A stretch of 64,000 bases of DNA from Afipia sp. GAS231. Its GTDB lineage: Bacteria > Pseudomonadota > Alphaproteobacteria > Rhizobiales > Xanthobacteraceae. The DNA is taken from contig NZ_LT629703.1 of NCBI RefSeq assembly GCF_900103365.1, forward strand, positions 3,782,001-3,846,000, written 5' to 3'. A program made the position numbers and the translations under genes. Positions within the stretch are counted from its first letter, which is position 1, and every line of letters starts with the position of its first letter. Of this stretch, positions 26,876-35,913 are shown in pieces. A model generated the notes under the pieces. It did no database searches. It worked only from the letters and a program-made list of their open reading frames with translations, and had not been told where the DNA came from.

Positions 26876-27685
26876 GTGGATTATCAGCATATTCTCTACG
26901 AGGTCAGCGACAAGGTCGCGACCATCACGCTCAATCGTCCGGATCGCATGAATGCGTGGACGGCGATCATGGAGCGCGACGTGCGCCATGCGATGGAAAC
27001 GGCCGCTGCCGACGACAATGTCCGCGTCATCGTCCTGACCGGTGCCGGGCGCGCGTTCTGCGCCGGCGCCGACATGGAGGGATTGAAGGCGATCGATCCC
27101 AGCGAGATCCGGCGCGGCGAGAATACGCCGTTCGACATGAACCGCCGCGCCGACTGGCAGACGCGCTACGCTTATTACCCCGCGATCCCCAAACCTGTGA
27201 TCGGCATGCTGAACGGCGCCACCGCCGGCATCGGCCTCGTCCACGCCCTGTATTGCGACCTGCGGTTCGCGGCCGACAATACCGTGTTCACGACGGCGTT
27301 CTCGCGCCGCGGCCTGATCGCCGAACACGGCATCAGCTGGATGCTGCCGCTGCTGGTCGGCCACGCCAATGCGCTCGATCTCTTGATGTCGGCGCGCCGC
27401 GTCACCAGCGACGAAGCGCTGCGCATTGGCCTCGTCAACCGGATCTATCCGCCGGATCAATTGCGTGAGCAGACCTATGCCTATGCGCGAGACCTCGCCG
27501 ACTTCGTCTCGCCCAGCGCGATTTCGGTGATCAAACGCCAGCTCTACGACGTGCCGTTCCAGACGCTCGCCGAGGCAACCATCGACGCCAACCGCGAAAT
27601 GCAGATCGCGCTGAAGGGGAGCGATTTCAAAGAGGGTGTGGCGAGCTTCATGGAGAAGCGGCCGCCACGCTTTACGGGGAGGTGA
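26876..27685 (+). CDS. Enoyl-CoA hydratase/isomerase family protein
   Basis: The 269-residue crotonase-fold enzyme has the oxyanion-hole segments [12 protein letters not shown] and [12 protein letters not shown], and the active-site Glu in [11 protein letters not shown]. It probably hydrates or isomerises an enoyl-CoA thioester in fatty or aromatic acid breakdown. The frame is open back to an ATG at 26837, but GGGAG six bases before the GTG at 26876, and the start of homology there (YQHILYEV), favour the GTG. No other beta-oxidation gene is adjacent. Confidence 0.92.
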   Translation: MDYQHILYEVSDKVATITLNRPDRMNAWTAIMERDVRHAMETAAADDNVRVIVLTGAGRAFCAGADMEGLKAIDPSEIRRGENTPFDMNRRADWQTRYAYYPAIPKPVIGMLNGATAGIGLVHALYCDLRFAADNTVFTTAFSRRGLIAEHGISWMLPLLVGHANALDLLMSARRVTSDEALRIGLVNRIYPPDQLREQTYAYARDLADFVSPSAISVIKRQLYDVPFQTLAEATIDANREMQIALKGSDFKEGVASFMEKRPPRFTGR

Positions 27686-27743
27686 GGGGGAGGGGGTCTA
27701 GCACTTGCCCAGGCCCGTCTTCGCCCTTTGGGCTTCGCCGGGC

Positions 27744-27818
27744 ACCACGCTTCGCCCTTAGGGCTTCGCCCTTAGGGTATCTCGTGGCTGCGCCACGCGA
27801 AGCCCGAAGGGCGAAGCG

Positions 27819-27822
<4 letters not shown>
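27744..27822. repeat. Large hairpin abutting the 3' end of tRNA-Ala
   Basis: Positions 27744-27769 and 27797-27822 form an almost perfect inverted repeat of about 26 bases, with an inner hairpin GTGGC-TGC-GCCAC. The unit CTTCGCCCTTAGGGCTTCGC also recurs in tandem at 27719-27738 (with one T) and 27766-27775. The right arm overlaps the CCA end of the tRNA gene. Confidence 0.85.
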
Positions 27823-27894
<72 letters not shown>

Positions 27895-28089
27895 GTTGCG
27901 ACCGCCTTCAGGTATCCCTTGGGATGACCCGGAAACGGTGACAATCGGCGCCATTTACAGTCTGGCCCAAGGTCAAGTCAAGAACGGTGAAAGTGTCCGA
28001 TTTCGGTGCCATTTTGCCGGGAACTTCCCTTGTTTGCCGGGGGCCAAACCGATATCTAGCTGGGTGTCCCACCTGCGAGCCCCCATCAC

Positions 28090-28380
28090 ATGCGCGCCGT
28101 CCTCGACATCGTCATCATCGTCCTCGACCTCTATGTCTGGCTTTTGATCGCGTCTGCCATTCTTTCCTGGCTGATCGCCTTCAATGTCGTGAATACGCGT
28201 AACCAGTTCGTCGCCGCGGTGGCCGAATTCCTGTTCCGGATCACCGAGCCGGTGCTGGCGCCGATCAGGCGGGTGCTGCCCAGCATGGGTGGGCTCGACC
28301 TCTCGCCGATCGTCCTGATCCTGATCATCATGTTCATCCAGCGGGTGATCGCCTACTACATCTATCCCAACGTCATCTGA
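28090..28380 (+). CDS. YggT family membrane protein
   Basis: The 96-residue protein has two hydrophobic segments (about 4-32 and 72-92) flanking a short amphipathic loop with TEPVLAPIRRVLP, the signature of YggT. YggT proteins occur beside the DUF167 (YggU) gene in many bacteria, as here, where DUF167 follows 25 bases later and folD two bases after that. They have been linked to osmotic tolerance and membrane or division site functions, without a defined activity. Confidence 0.93.
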   Translation: MRAVLDIVIIVLDLYVWLLIASAILSWLIAFNVVNTRNQFVAAVAEFLFRITEPVLAPIRRVLPSMGGLDLSPIVLILIIMFIQRVIAYYIYPNVI

Positions 28381-28405
28381 TCCAAGGCGCTGAAGGACCG
28401 CGCCG

Positions 28406-28732
28406 ATGGACCCTTGGCGCTATTCCACCGAGGGCATCAGCGTTGCATTGCGGGTAACCCCGCGCGGCGGCCGCGACGACATCGACGGCATTGAAACGCT
28501 CGCCAACGGGCGCAGCGTGGTCAAGGTCCGGGTTCGCGTCATCGCCGAGGGCGGCGAGGCCAACCGCGCGGTCATGGAATTGCTGGCCAAGGCGCTCGGT
28601 GTGCCGAAGTCCAGGGTCAGGATTCTGTCCGGCGCCACCTCGCGGATGAAGCAGGTTGCCGTCGACGGCGATCCGAAAATGCTCGGGGATACCTTGCGCA
28701 AGGTGACCGCAGCAAATCTGGAAAAGGACTGA
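28406..28732 (+). CDS. DUF167 (YggU) family protein
   Basis: The 108-residue soluble protein belongs to DUF167: [13 protein letters not shown] near the N-terminus, [19 protein letters not shown] in the centre and [16 protein letters not shown] toward the end are all diagnostic. The fold is known but the function is not. It sits between yggT and folD in one operon; the folD start follows the stop codon by one base (CTGAGATG). Confidence 0.94.
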   Translation: MDPWRYSTEGISVALRVTPRGGRDDIDGIETLANGRSVVKVRVRVIAEGGEANRAVMELLAKALGVPKSRVRILSGATSRMKQVAVDGDPKMLGDTLRKVTAANLEKD

Positions 28733-28733
28733 G

Positions 28734-29618
28734 ATGACGGCAAGCATCATCGATGGAAAGGTCATTGCAGCGGAGCTTCGTGAGCGCGTCGCCGCAGAGG
28801 TCGCGCGGGTCAAGCGCGATCATCAGCTGACGCCGGGCCTGGCGGTGGTGCTGGTCGGCCATGATCCCGCCAGCGAGGTCTATGTCCGCAGCAAGCACAA
28901 GCAGACCCAGGCCGCCGGCATGGCCTCGTTCGAGCACAAATTGCCCGACGACGTCGCGCAAGCCGATCTGCTGGCGCTGATCGCAAAGCTCAACCGCGAC
29001 CCTGATGTGCACGGCATTCTCGTGCAGTTGCCGCTGCCGAAATCGATCCACACCGAAACCATCATCAACGCCATCGATCCGGCCAAGGATGTCGACGGGC
29101 TGCATCCGAGCAATGCCGGACGCCTCGCCGGCGGCTTTACCGCGCTGTCGCCGTGCACGCCGCTCGGCTGCATCATCCTGACCAAGAGTGTGCATGCCTC
29201 GCTCGAGGGCCTGAACGCGATCGTGATCGGCCGCTCCAACCTGGTCGGCCGTCCGTTGGTGCAACTGCTGCTCAACGAAAACGCCACGGTGACGATCGCG
29301 CATTCGCGCTCGCGCGATCTCGCGCAACTCTGCGCCCGCGCCGATCTGGTCTATGCCGCCGTCGGCAAACCCGAAATGGTGCGCGCGGACTGGGTCAAGC
29401 CGGGCGCCACCGTGATCGATATCGGCATCAACCGGTTTCCGACATCGGACGGCAAGACCCGTCTCGTCGGCGATGTCGCGTTCAAGGAAGTGGCCGAAGT
29501 GGCCGGCGCCATCACGCCGGTGCCCGGAGGTGTCGGGCAGATGACCGTGGCTTGCCTGCTGGTGAATACGCTGCGCGCGGCCTGCGCGATTCACAAGCTG
29601 CCCGCGCCGGGGGTTTAG
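28734..29618 (+). CDS. folD: Methylenetetrahydrofolate dehydrogenase / cyclohydrolase
   Basis: FolD (294 residues) interconverts 5,10-methylene-, methenyl- and 10-formyl-tetrahydrofolate, using NADP, and supplies one-carbon units for purines. Catalytic Tyr50 and Lys54 lie in [17 protein letters not shown], the dinucleotide loop [10 protein letters not shown] and the C-terminal [11 protein letters not shown] are all conserved. Length is normal. It is the last gene of the yggT-DUF167-folD unit and is followed by a family A repeat. Confidence 0.97.
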   Translation: MTASIIDGKVIAAELRERVAAEVARVKRDHQLTPGLAVVLVGHDPASEVYVRSKHKQTQAAGMASFEHKLPDDVAQADLLALIAKLNRDPDVHGILVQLPLPKSIHTETIINAIDPAKDVDGLHPSNAGRLAGGFTALSPCTPLGCIILTKSVHASLEGLNAIVIGRSNLVGRPLVQLLLNENATVTIAHSRSRDLAQLCARADLVYAAVGKPEMVRADWVKPGATVIDIGINRFPTSDGKTRLVGDVAFKEVAEVAGAITPVPGGVGQMTVACLLVNTLRAACAIHKLPAPGV

Positions 29619-29624
29619 GCGGCT

Positions 29625-29726
29625 GTCATTCCGGGATGGTCCGAAGGACCAGACCTCAGATGCGCAATTGCGCATCGGGGAATCTCGAGATTCCGGGTTC
29701 GATGCTTCGCATCGCCCCGGAATGAC
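29625..29726. repeat. Structured intergenic repeat, family A, copy 2
   Basis: Same architecture as 24071-24173, differing almost only in the first inner hairpin, which reads GGTCC-GAA-GGACC instead of GGTGC-GTTA-GCACC: the stem is kept by a paired change. Confidence 0.9.
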
Positions 29727-29736
29727 GACTACGTCG

Positions 29737-31230
29737 TCACCCCGCGCAATTCTCGATCAGCCGCCGGTAGAACCGGATCATGTCGGCATAGCCCTCGACG
29801 CTGAGGCGTTCGTTGGTGCCGTGAAAGCGCTTCAGGTCGTCGGAATTCGCGCGCACCGGCGAGAAGCGGAAAATCCTGTCGGTGACGCCGACATAGTGCC
29901 GCGAGTCGGTGGCGGCCACCATCAGGCCGGGCGCGACGACGACATCCGGAAATATTTCGCGGATCGTGCGGTTCAGCATCTGGAACGACGGGTTTGCGGT
30001 TGCCGTTACCGGCGGCGGGTCGGTATTGCCGGGAAACGGCGTGATGGAAATGCGTTCGTTGGCGATCGTGGTCCGCACATGATCGACCACGCTGGATTGC
30101 GTGTCGCCGGGGATCAGGCGGAAGTTGACGGTCGCCTCGGCGTTGCCGGGCAGCACGTTGTCCTTGTCGCCGGCGTTGAAGATGGTCAACGCCGTGGTGG
30201 TGCGCACCATCGCTTCGGTGGGCCCGCTCTTTTCGAATTCGCGCAATAATAGCGGCTTGAACAGCCACAGGTTCGACAGCGCCACGCGGTTGAAGCCGGC
30301 CATCTCGGGCGCCAACGTGTCGAACATTTCCGCCACCGTGCTGCGGATCTGCATCGGCAGGCGATGATCTTCCAGCCGCGTCAGCGCCGCGCTCATCATG
30401 CCGATGGCGGTATCGCGCGGCGGCATCGACGAATGGCCGGGCGTCGCATGCGCGTTCAGCACCACCGTGGCGTAGCCCTTTTCGGCGACGCCGATCAGCG
30501 CGGCCGGTCTGTCGAGGCCCTTCATGATGCCTTCGGTGATCAACAGGCCCTCGTCGATCACGAAATCGAGGCGCACGCCGCGCGAGGCCAATAGTGCGGC
30601 GATCGACTTGGCGCCTGATGTGCCCGCGGTTTCCTCGTCATGGCCGAAGGCAAAATAGATGGTTCGCTTCGGGCGGAACCCGGCCTTGGCCATCGCCTCG
30701 GCGGCTTCCAGCATCGAATACAGGTTGCCCTTGTCGTCCCAGGAACCACGGCCCCAGATGTAGCCGTCGGCAATGACGCCGTCGTAGGGCGGTTGTTGCC
30801 AGTCCTTTTCGGTGCCGGGTGCGACCGGCACCACGTCCTGATGCGCAAGCAGCGCGATCGGCTGCGCCTTTGGGTCGTTCTTGGGATCGGAGCCCTCCCA
30901 TGTGTAGAGCAGGCTGTAGTTGGCGACCACCTCACGCTTGGCGGCGGCGTGGAACGCCGGAAAGCTCTTTTCGATATGGGCCTGCATGCCGCGCAGCGCT
31001 TCGGCGTGCTGCTCGGGCTTTTCGTAGCTCGAAATGGTTTTGAACCTGATGGCCTCGCTCAGTCGCGTCGCGGCCGCCTGGGCGTCGACCGCCGCGCGCG
31101 GTACCGCCGCCACCTGAAGCTGCCGCGAGCCGTGGGTCGCGACGTTGAACGCCAGTACGCCGGCGACGACCACGATCGCCGCGATCGCGAGCAGCAGGAT
31201 GTTGCGGATGATTTTGATGAGCCGGCGCAT
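29737..31230 (-). CDS. M20 family metallopeptidase (carboxypeptidase S-like), membrane-anchored
   Basis: The 497-residue zinc peptidase has one N-terminal membrane segment (about 10-30), then a catalytic domain with the di-zinc ligands His130 in LLAHQDVVPV, Asp165 in GRGSWDDKGN and Glu199/Glu200 in FGHDEETAG, and a lid domain (GYATVVLNAHATPGHSS). It resembles yeast carboxypeptidase S and PM20D1, which cleave or condense N-acyl amino acids or dipeptides. The catalytic part is probably periplasmic. It is transcribed alone; a repeat element separates it from ppa. Confidence 0.9.
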   Translation of the reverse strand: MRRLIKIIRNILLLAIAAIVVVAGVLAFNVATHGSRQLQVAAVPRAAVDAQAAATRLSEAIRFKTISSYEKPEQHAEALRGMQAHIEKSFPAFHAAAKREVVANYSLLYTWEGSDPKNDPKAQPIALLAHQDVVPVAPGTEKDWQQPPYDGVIADGYIWGRGSWDDKGNLYSMLEAAEAMAKAGFRPKRTIYFAFGHDEETAGTSGAKSIAALLASRGVRLDFVIDEGLLITEGIMKGLDRPAALIGVAEKGYATVVLNAHATPGHSSMPPRDTAIGMMSAALTRLEDHRLPMQIRSTVAEMFDTLAPEMAGFNRVALSNLWLFKPLLLREFEKSGPTEAMVRTTTALTIFNAGDKDNVLPGNAEATVNFRLIPGDTQSSVVDHVRTTIANERISITPFPGNTDPPPVTATANPSFQMLNRTIREIFPDVVVAPGLMVAATDSRHYVGVTDRIFRFSPVRANSDDLKRFHGTNERLSVEGYADMIRFYRRLIENCAG

Positions 31231-31244
31231 GGTGACTATCTCCC

Positions 31245-31358
31245 CTGATGGTGAGGAGCGCGTCTTCGCGCGTCTCGAACCATGAGGCCAACGGTTTGTG
31301 CCCGTGCGGGGCTCTCATCCTTCGAGACGCCCGCTGACGCGGGCTCCTCAGGATAAGG
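31245..31358. repeat. Intergenic repeat, family G
   Basis: Left arm GGTGAGGAGCGCGTCTTCGC and right arm ending GGGCTCCTCAGGATAAGG, with CGTCTCGAACC paired to a TTCGAGACG copy, form an imperfect 110-base palindrome between the M20 peptidase and ppa. Confidence 0.65.
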
Positions 31359-31373
31359 GATTGGTGCTTCGAA

Positions 31374-31904
31374 CTACTTCCCCTTGGCGCGCGCGATGCC
31401 TTCCAGGATCAGTTTGTGCGCATCTTCGGCGTCGCCCCAGCGCAGCACCTTCACCCATTTGCCGGGTTCGAGATCCTTGTAGTGCTCGAAGAAGTGCTGG
31501 ATCTGCTGCAGCGTGATGTCGGGGAGGTCGTTGTAGTTCTTCACCTTGTCGTAGCGCTGGGTCAGCTTGGATGAGGGAACCGCGATGATCTTCTCGTCGC
31601 CGCCGGCTTCGTCTTCCATCAGCAGCACGCCGACCGGCCGCACGCTCATGACCGCGCCCGGGACGATGGCGCGGGTGTTGGCCACCAGCACGTCGCAGGG
31701 GTCGCCGTCGCCCGACAGCGTGTGCGGGATGAAGCCGTAATTGCCGGGATAGCGCATCGCCGTATAGAGGAAGCGGTCGACCACCAGCGTGCCGGCGTCC
31801 TTGTCCATTTCGTATTTGATCGGCTCGCCGCCGACAGGCACTTCGATGATGACGTTGACCTCGTGCGGCGGATTTTTTCCGATCGAAATGGCGTCAATGC
31901 GCAT
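31374..31904 (-). CDS. ppa: Inorganic pyrophosphatase (family I)
   Basis: Ppa (176 residues) hydrolyses pyrophosphate to phosphate with Mg, pulling biosynthetic reactions forward. The signature [10 protein letters not shown] (65-74) carries Asp66, Asp68 and Asp71; [12 protein letters not shown] and the [11 protein letters not shown] segment complete the active site. Hexameric cytosolic enzyme. Length is typical. Confidence 0.97.
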   Translation of the reverse strand: MRIDAISIGKNPPHEVNVIIEVPVGGEPIKYEMDKDAGTLVVDRFLYTAMRYPGNYGFIPHTLSGDGDPCDVLVANTRAIVPGAVMSVRPVGVLLMEDEAGGDEKIIAVPSSKLTQRYDKVKNYNDLPDITLQQIQHFFEHYKDLEPGKWVKVLRWGDAEDAHKLILEGIARAKGK

Positions 31905-32003
31905 GGAGGGCTCCGGCTTTGCGTTGAAGGACGCGCCCTGAATCGGCCGCGTGTCAGGGCCGGTTTAGACCGGCAGCAAAGCAGGGAAAAGCCTGAAATA
32001 GGC

Positions 32004-32513
32004 TCAGTTGGTCCAGGCGAAGGCGACCTTGTCGAGCGACTTCGGTCCGAATTTCTCCGAGGAGCGGGCGACCATGCGGCCGCCAAGGGCGCGATAAAAT
32101 TCCGTCGCCGGATCGTTGTCGGACAGTGCCCAGATCACCATGCTCTTGAGCCCGCTCTGCACCAGGTCGCGGCGTGCGGCGGTGAACAGGCGGCGGCCGA
32201 AGCCGAGGCCCTGGAATTCCGGCCGCAGGTAGAGCTCGTAGATCTCGCCTTCGAAATGCAGGCTGCGGGCGCGGTTACGGCCATAGTTGGCGTAGCCGGC
32301 AACCTTGTCGCCGAACACCAGCACGCTGACACGGCTGCCTTTGCGGATCGCTGAGTCCCACCATTGCGGGCCGCGACGGTTGATCAGCTTCTCAAGTTCT
32401 GCGCCGGGGATGATGCCCTGATACGCCGAGCGCCAGGCTTCGTCATGGGTAGACGCCACCGCGGCTGCATCCGCAGCTTTGGCCGGTCGAACCTCGATCA
32501 GGGTTGTGCTCAT
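32004..32513 (-). CDS. GNAT family N-acetyltransferase
   Basis: The 169-residue protein has a GNAT acetyl-CoA fold: the EIYELYLRPEFQGLGFGRRLF segment supplies the Q/RxxGxG/A pyrophosphate loop, followed by the conserved ALSDNDPATEFYRALGGR. The in-frame upstream start at 32555 would add 14 residues and overlaps the candidate CtrA region; the ATG at 32513 (MSTTLIEVRPA) fits the family. The acceptor substrate is unknown. Confidence 0.88.
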   Translation of the reverse strand: MSTTLIEVRPAKAADAAAVASTHDEAWRSAYQGIIPGAELEKLINRRGPQWWDSAIRKGSRVSVLVFGDKVAGYANYGRNRARSLHFEGEIYELYLRPEFQGLGFGRRLFTAARRDLVQSGLKSMVIWALSDNDPATEFYRALGGRMVARSSEKFGPKSLDKVAFAWTN

Positions 32514-32557
32514 GATCCAATCAAAGCAAGTCAGCGGCCCGGCTTCAAGGTCCATCG

Positions 32558-32573
32558 TTAATTATGGGTTAAC
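32558..32573. promoter_or_regulatory. Candidate CtrA binding site
   Basis: TTAA-N7-TTAAC (TTAATTATGGGTTAAC) is a full match to the alphaproteobacterial CtrA consensus. It lies 45 bases upstream of the GNAT gene start and 228 bases before the hydrolase gene on the other strand. The rest of 32514-32800 holds nothing recognisable. Confidence 0.55.
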
Positions 32574-32800
32574 CTGTGGATTTTCTGCATCAGTTTCTTA
32601 ACCCTTCTGTACCGAAAGAGGACAAAGCGCTGCTTTGCCCGGCATTTCGCTGATGCGAGGAAGGGCAAAACCCTCCGGGAATCCCTTCGGGGAACGCCGT
32701 CGCGAAATCCCGTTCACGGAAAAATGCACCGGATTTGATTCGCCGCCGGTATTCTGTTGGTCCATCCGCGTCCCCTTCCTTGGCTGCGTCAGGCCCGTTC

Positions 32801-33700
32801 ATGCATCCAGTCAGAGTGTTTCTTATCGCCGCGGCCGTCGTCGCGCTCGGCGTGACGACCGGGTCGGCGCAACCGGCTTTCGGCCCGCAGGGTGCCGAGG
32901 GAGAGCCAAATCGCCTGCAGCAATGGCTGGTGCCGTCGCCGGATCCGGCCACGCCGGCGCATGCCGTGCTGTTTCGCCCACCCGGCGACGGTCCGTTTCC
33001 GCTTGTCCTGATCGCGCACGCCACCACCCAGAACGTGCTGCGCCGCGCGCAAATGCCGCAGCCGGAATACCGGGCGCTGGCAGCATGGCTGGTGGCGCGC
33101 GGCTATGCCGTGCTGGTTCCCGAGCGTTTGGGCCATGGCGCGACCGGCGGAAAGTACCTCGAAGACCAGGGCGGCTGCGACGATGCCGACTACGCCAAAT
33201 CCGGCCGCGCCACCGCCGACGAGATTGCGTCGGCCGCAGGCTTTGTGCGCAACCAACCCTTCATCCGGCCGGGCGGCATGGTCGTGATCGGCCATTCGGC
33301 CGGTGCCTGGGGCGCGCTGGCGCTGGCGAGCGAAGACCCCAGGGACATCGCTGTTATCATCGCCTTCGCGCCCGGCCGCGGCGGCCATGCCAATGATTTT
33401 CCCAATCAGGTCTGCGCGCCGCACACCCTGGTTTCCGCGGCGGGCGCGTTCGGCAAGGCCGCGCACGTCAAGGTGACGTGGCTGGTGGCGGCCAATGACA
33501 GCTACTTCTCGCCGGCGCTGTCGAAGCAACTGGCCGACGCGTTCCGCAACGCCGGCGGTCAGGTCGATTTTCGCGCGTTGCCGGCCTACGGCAGCGAGGG
33601 ACACTGGCTGCCCGAAACCGAAGCTGGTGTAAGACTGGCCGGACCCGATCTCGATCGCGCCTTGAAACCGCGATCCCCCACGCCGGCCAAAAAACGATGA
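32801..33700 (+). CDS. Secreted alpha/beta hydrolase
   Basis: The 299-residue protein has a signal peptide (cleavage near ATTGSAQP, about residue 24) and a dienelactone-hydrolase-like alpha/beta fold: nucleophile elbow GHSAG at 164-168 (Ser166), the acid around AANDSY, and a His in SEGHWLP. It should be a periplasmic esterase or peptidase. The frame is open 22 codons further upstream, but the signal sequence starts at this ATG. The stop overlaps the DUF2269 start (ATGA), so the two are coupled. Confidence 0.82.
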   Translation: MHPVRVFLIAAAVVALGVTTGSAQPAFGPQGAEGEPNRLQQWLVPSPDPATPAHAVLFRPPGDGPFPLVLIAHATTQNVLRRAQMPQPEYRALAAWLVARGYAVLVPERLGHGATGGKYLEDQGGCDDADYAKSGRATADEIASAAGFVRNQPFIRPGGMVVIGHSAGAWGALALASEDPRDIAVIIAFAPGRGGHANDFPNQVCAPHTLVSAAGAFGKAAHVKVTWLVAANDSYFSPALSKQLADAFRNAGGQVDFRALPAYGSEGHWLPETEAGVRLAGPDLDRALKPRSPTPAKKR

Positions 33701-34164
33701 CGCTGTATTTTCTCGTCAAATATCTGCACGTGCTGGGCGCCATCGTGATCCTCGGCACCGGCTCGGGAATCGCGTTCTTCATGCTGATGGCGCATCGCTC
33801 GGGCGATGCGGCCTTCATCGCGCGCACGGCGGCGACGGTCGTGTTCGCCGACATGCTGTTCACGCTGACGGCGGTGTTGCTGCAACCCGTCAGCGGCGGC
33901 GTATTGATGATGCTCTCGTCAACCGAGGTGACCGAACGCTGGCTAATGACTTCGCTCGGGCTTTATGCGGTCGCAGGATTGTTCTGGGTGCCCGTGATCT
34001 TCATGCAGATCGAGATGCGCGAGCTCGCACGCAAGGCTGCAACGGAGAGCCTACCGTTGCCGCCACGTTATTTCGCGCTGTTCCGCCGCTGGTTCCTGTT
34101 CGGCATTCCCGGCTTCGGTTCGGTCATGGCGATCCTCTGGCTGATGATCGCCAAACCCTTTTGA
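33697..34164 (+). CDS. DUF2269 integral membrane protein
   Basis: The 155-residue protein has four membrane segments, beginning with YFLVKYLHVLGAIVILGTG, the signature of DUF2269. These predicted membrane proteins have no defined activity; conserved histidines such as His11 in KYLHVLG could bind haem or metal but this is speculation. Its ATG overlaps the stop of the upstream hydrolase, and it ends seven bases before the SDR-DoxX gene, so it is part of one operon. Confidence 0.88.
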   Translation: MTLYFLVKYLHVLGAIVILGTGSGIAFFMLMAHRSGDAAFIARTAATVVFADMLFTLTAVLLQPVSGGVLMMLSSTEVTERWLMTSLGLYAVAGLFWVPVIFMQIEMRELARKAATESLPLPPRYFALFRRWFLFGIPGFGSVMAILWLMIAKPF

Positions 34165-34171
34165 GGTCGAT

Positions 34172-35503
34172 GTGGAAGCCGCGATCGTATCACGCAAAAT
34201 CCTGGTCCTCGGCGCTTCCGGCCTGATCGGACGGTTCGTCACCGACGATCTGCGCCTGCGCGGCTTTCAGGTGTTCGGCGTCGCGCGGCAGTTTTCGCCG
34301 TCGCAAAGGCAAAGCGCTGCCGATCTCGAATTGCCGGTCATGTCGATGGATGCGGCGGCGCTGTCGCGGTTGATCTGGGAGCGCGAGATTGATGTCGTGG
34401 TCAACTGCCTAGGCGTGTTGCAGGACGGTCCGGGCAGCGATACCGGCGCCGTGCACCGCGATTTCGTCGCGCGGCTGCTGGCGGCGATCCGCGACAGTGG
34501 CCGGCCGGTTCGTCTGGTCCACATCTCGATCCCCGGCGCCGCCAACGAGGACCGTACCGCCTTCAGCCAGACCAAGCGGGAGGCCGAGCGGCTGATCGCG
34601 GCATCTGGCGCAGCTTACGCAATTCTGCGGCCGGGCTTTGTGGTCGCGCCGGCGGCCTATGGCGGCAGCGCGATGCTGCGTGCGCTGGCGGCGTTTCCGC
34701 TGCAATTGCCGGCGGAGGAAGCCGCGACCCCGTTCCAGCCGGTCGCGGTGGAGGATATCGCCGCGACCATTGCCTGGCTCGCCCTCCGCGACATCGATGA
34801 CGCCGCGACCCGTGCCGTGGCCTGGGACATGATGCAGCCGCAGCCGGTGACGCTGTCCGGCGTCATCGACCAATTCCGCTGGTCGCTCGGCACGTCCCGC
34901 TGGCCGCGCGTGACGATGCCGGCCTTCCTGCTCGATCTCGGCGCCCGATTGGGCGACCTCGCCAACCGCCTCGGCTGGATGCCGCCGATGCGTTTCACTG
35001 CGATCGCCGAATTGCGGCGCGGTGTCACCGGTGACCCCTCGGGCTGGATGGAAGCGACCGGCATCGTGCCGAAAACCATCGCCCAGGCCGTGGGCGGCCA
35101 CGTCGCCACCATTCAGGACAAATGGTTCGCGCGGCTATTCCCAGTGAAGGCGCTTGTCATCGCGAGCCTGAGCCTGTTCTGGACCGTGTCGGGCTTCATC
35201 GCGCTGTTCATTTCCTATTCCGCAGCCACCGGTATTCTGAGCTCGCACGGCTTTCCGCCGTCGCTGATCGGGCCGGTGACTGTGCTCACCAGCCTGACGG
35301 ACATGAGCATTGGCGTGCTGATCGCCTTCCGCCGCACCTGCGCGATTGGATTAGTCGCCGGTATTCTCGCCTCGCTCGGCTATATGGTGGGCGCGGCGAT
35401 CCTGACGCCGGATCTCTGGATCGAACCGCTCGGCGCGCTGGTCAAGACCGGGCCGGCGATCGTGCTGATGCTGGTAGCGCTGCTGATAATGGATAACCGA
35501 TGA
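34172..35503 (+). CDS. NAD(P)-dependent epimerase-like SDR fused to DoxX-like membrane domain
   Basis: The 443-residue protein has an atypical SDR domain in its first 300 residues (VLGASGLIGRF at 12-22; segment VRLVHISIPGA; SQTKREAE) related to NDUFA9/NmrA-type proteins, and about four membrane segments from residue 325 to the end (VKALVIASLSLFWTVSGFI onward), resembling DoxX. It starts with GTG. Such fusions probably anchor a nucleotide-binding domain at the inner membrane. It overlaps the following DCC gene by ATGA, indicating a functional link with thiol redox. Substrate unknown. Confidence 0.85.
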   Translation: MEAAIVSRKILVLGASGLIGRFVTDDLRLRGFQVFGVARQFSPSQRQSAADLELPVMSMDAAALSRLIWEREIDVVVNCLGVLQDGPGSDTGAVHRDFVARLLAAIRDSGRPVRLVHISIPGAANEDRTAFSQTKREAERLIAASGAAYAILRPGFVVAPAAYGGSAMLRALAAFPLQLPAEEAATPFQPVAVEDIAATIAWLALRDIDDAATRAVAWDMMQPQPVTLSGVIDQFRWSLGTSRWPRVTMPAFLLDLGARLGDLANRLGWMPPMRFTAIAELRRGVTGDPSGWMEATGIVPKTIAQAVGGHVATIQDKWFARLFPVKALVIASLSLFWTVSGFIALFISYSAATGILSSHGFPPSLIGPVTVLTSLTDMSIGVLIAFRRTCAIGLVAGILASLGYMVGAAILTPDLWIEPLGALVKTGPAIVLMLVALLIMDNR

Positions 35504-35907
35504 GCAACTGGCCTGACGACGACGTGATCCTGTACGATGGCGTTTGCATCTTCTGCTCGCGCTGGATCCGCTTCGTTGCCGTCAGCGACACCGCGCACCG
35601 CTTCCGCTTCACGGCGATCCAGTCGCCTTACGGCACAAGACTGGCGCAGGCCTTCGGCATCGACCCCAATGATCCCGACACCAACGCCGTGGTTCATGGC
35701 GGCGTCGCATACTTCAAGTCCGACGCGGCGTTGACCGTGCTGAGTTCGCTGCCGGGATGGGGCTGGACGCGCGCCTTGTTCGGGGTGCCGAAGCCGCTCC
35801 GTAACGCGGTCTACAGCCTTGTTGCGCGCAACCGCTACCGGATTTTCGGGAAGTATGAGGAATGCTTTATCCCGGATGCGGAGATGCGGGCGCGGGTGAT
35901 GGAGTAG
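35500..35907 (+). CDS. DCC-family thiol-disulfide oxidoreductase
   Basis: The 135-residue protein begins with the DCC motif YDGVCIFCSRW, giving the active-site pair Cys16 and Cys19 in DGxCxxC, and has the DUF393 C-terminal segment NRYRIFGKYEECF. DCC proteins are thioredoxin-like but poorly characterised. No signal peptide, so cytosolic or membrane-bound. The start overlaps the SDR-DoxX stop, and the next gene follows within six bases, so it belongs to the 32.8-37.1 kb transcript. Confidence 0.9.
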   Translation: MSNWPDDDVILYDGVCIFCSRWIRFVAVSDTAHRFRFTAIQSPYGTRLAQAFGIDPNDPDTNAVVHGGVAYFKSDAALTVLSSLPGWGWTRALFGVPKPLRNAVYSLVARNRYRIFGKYEECFIPDAEMRARVME

Positions 35908-35913
35908 GTGGCC

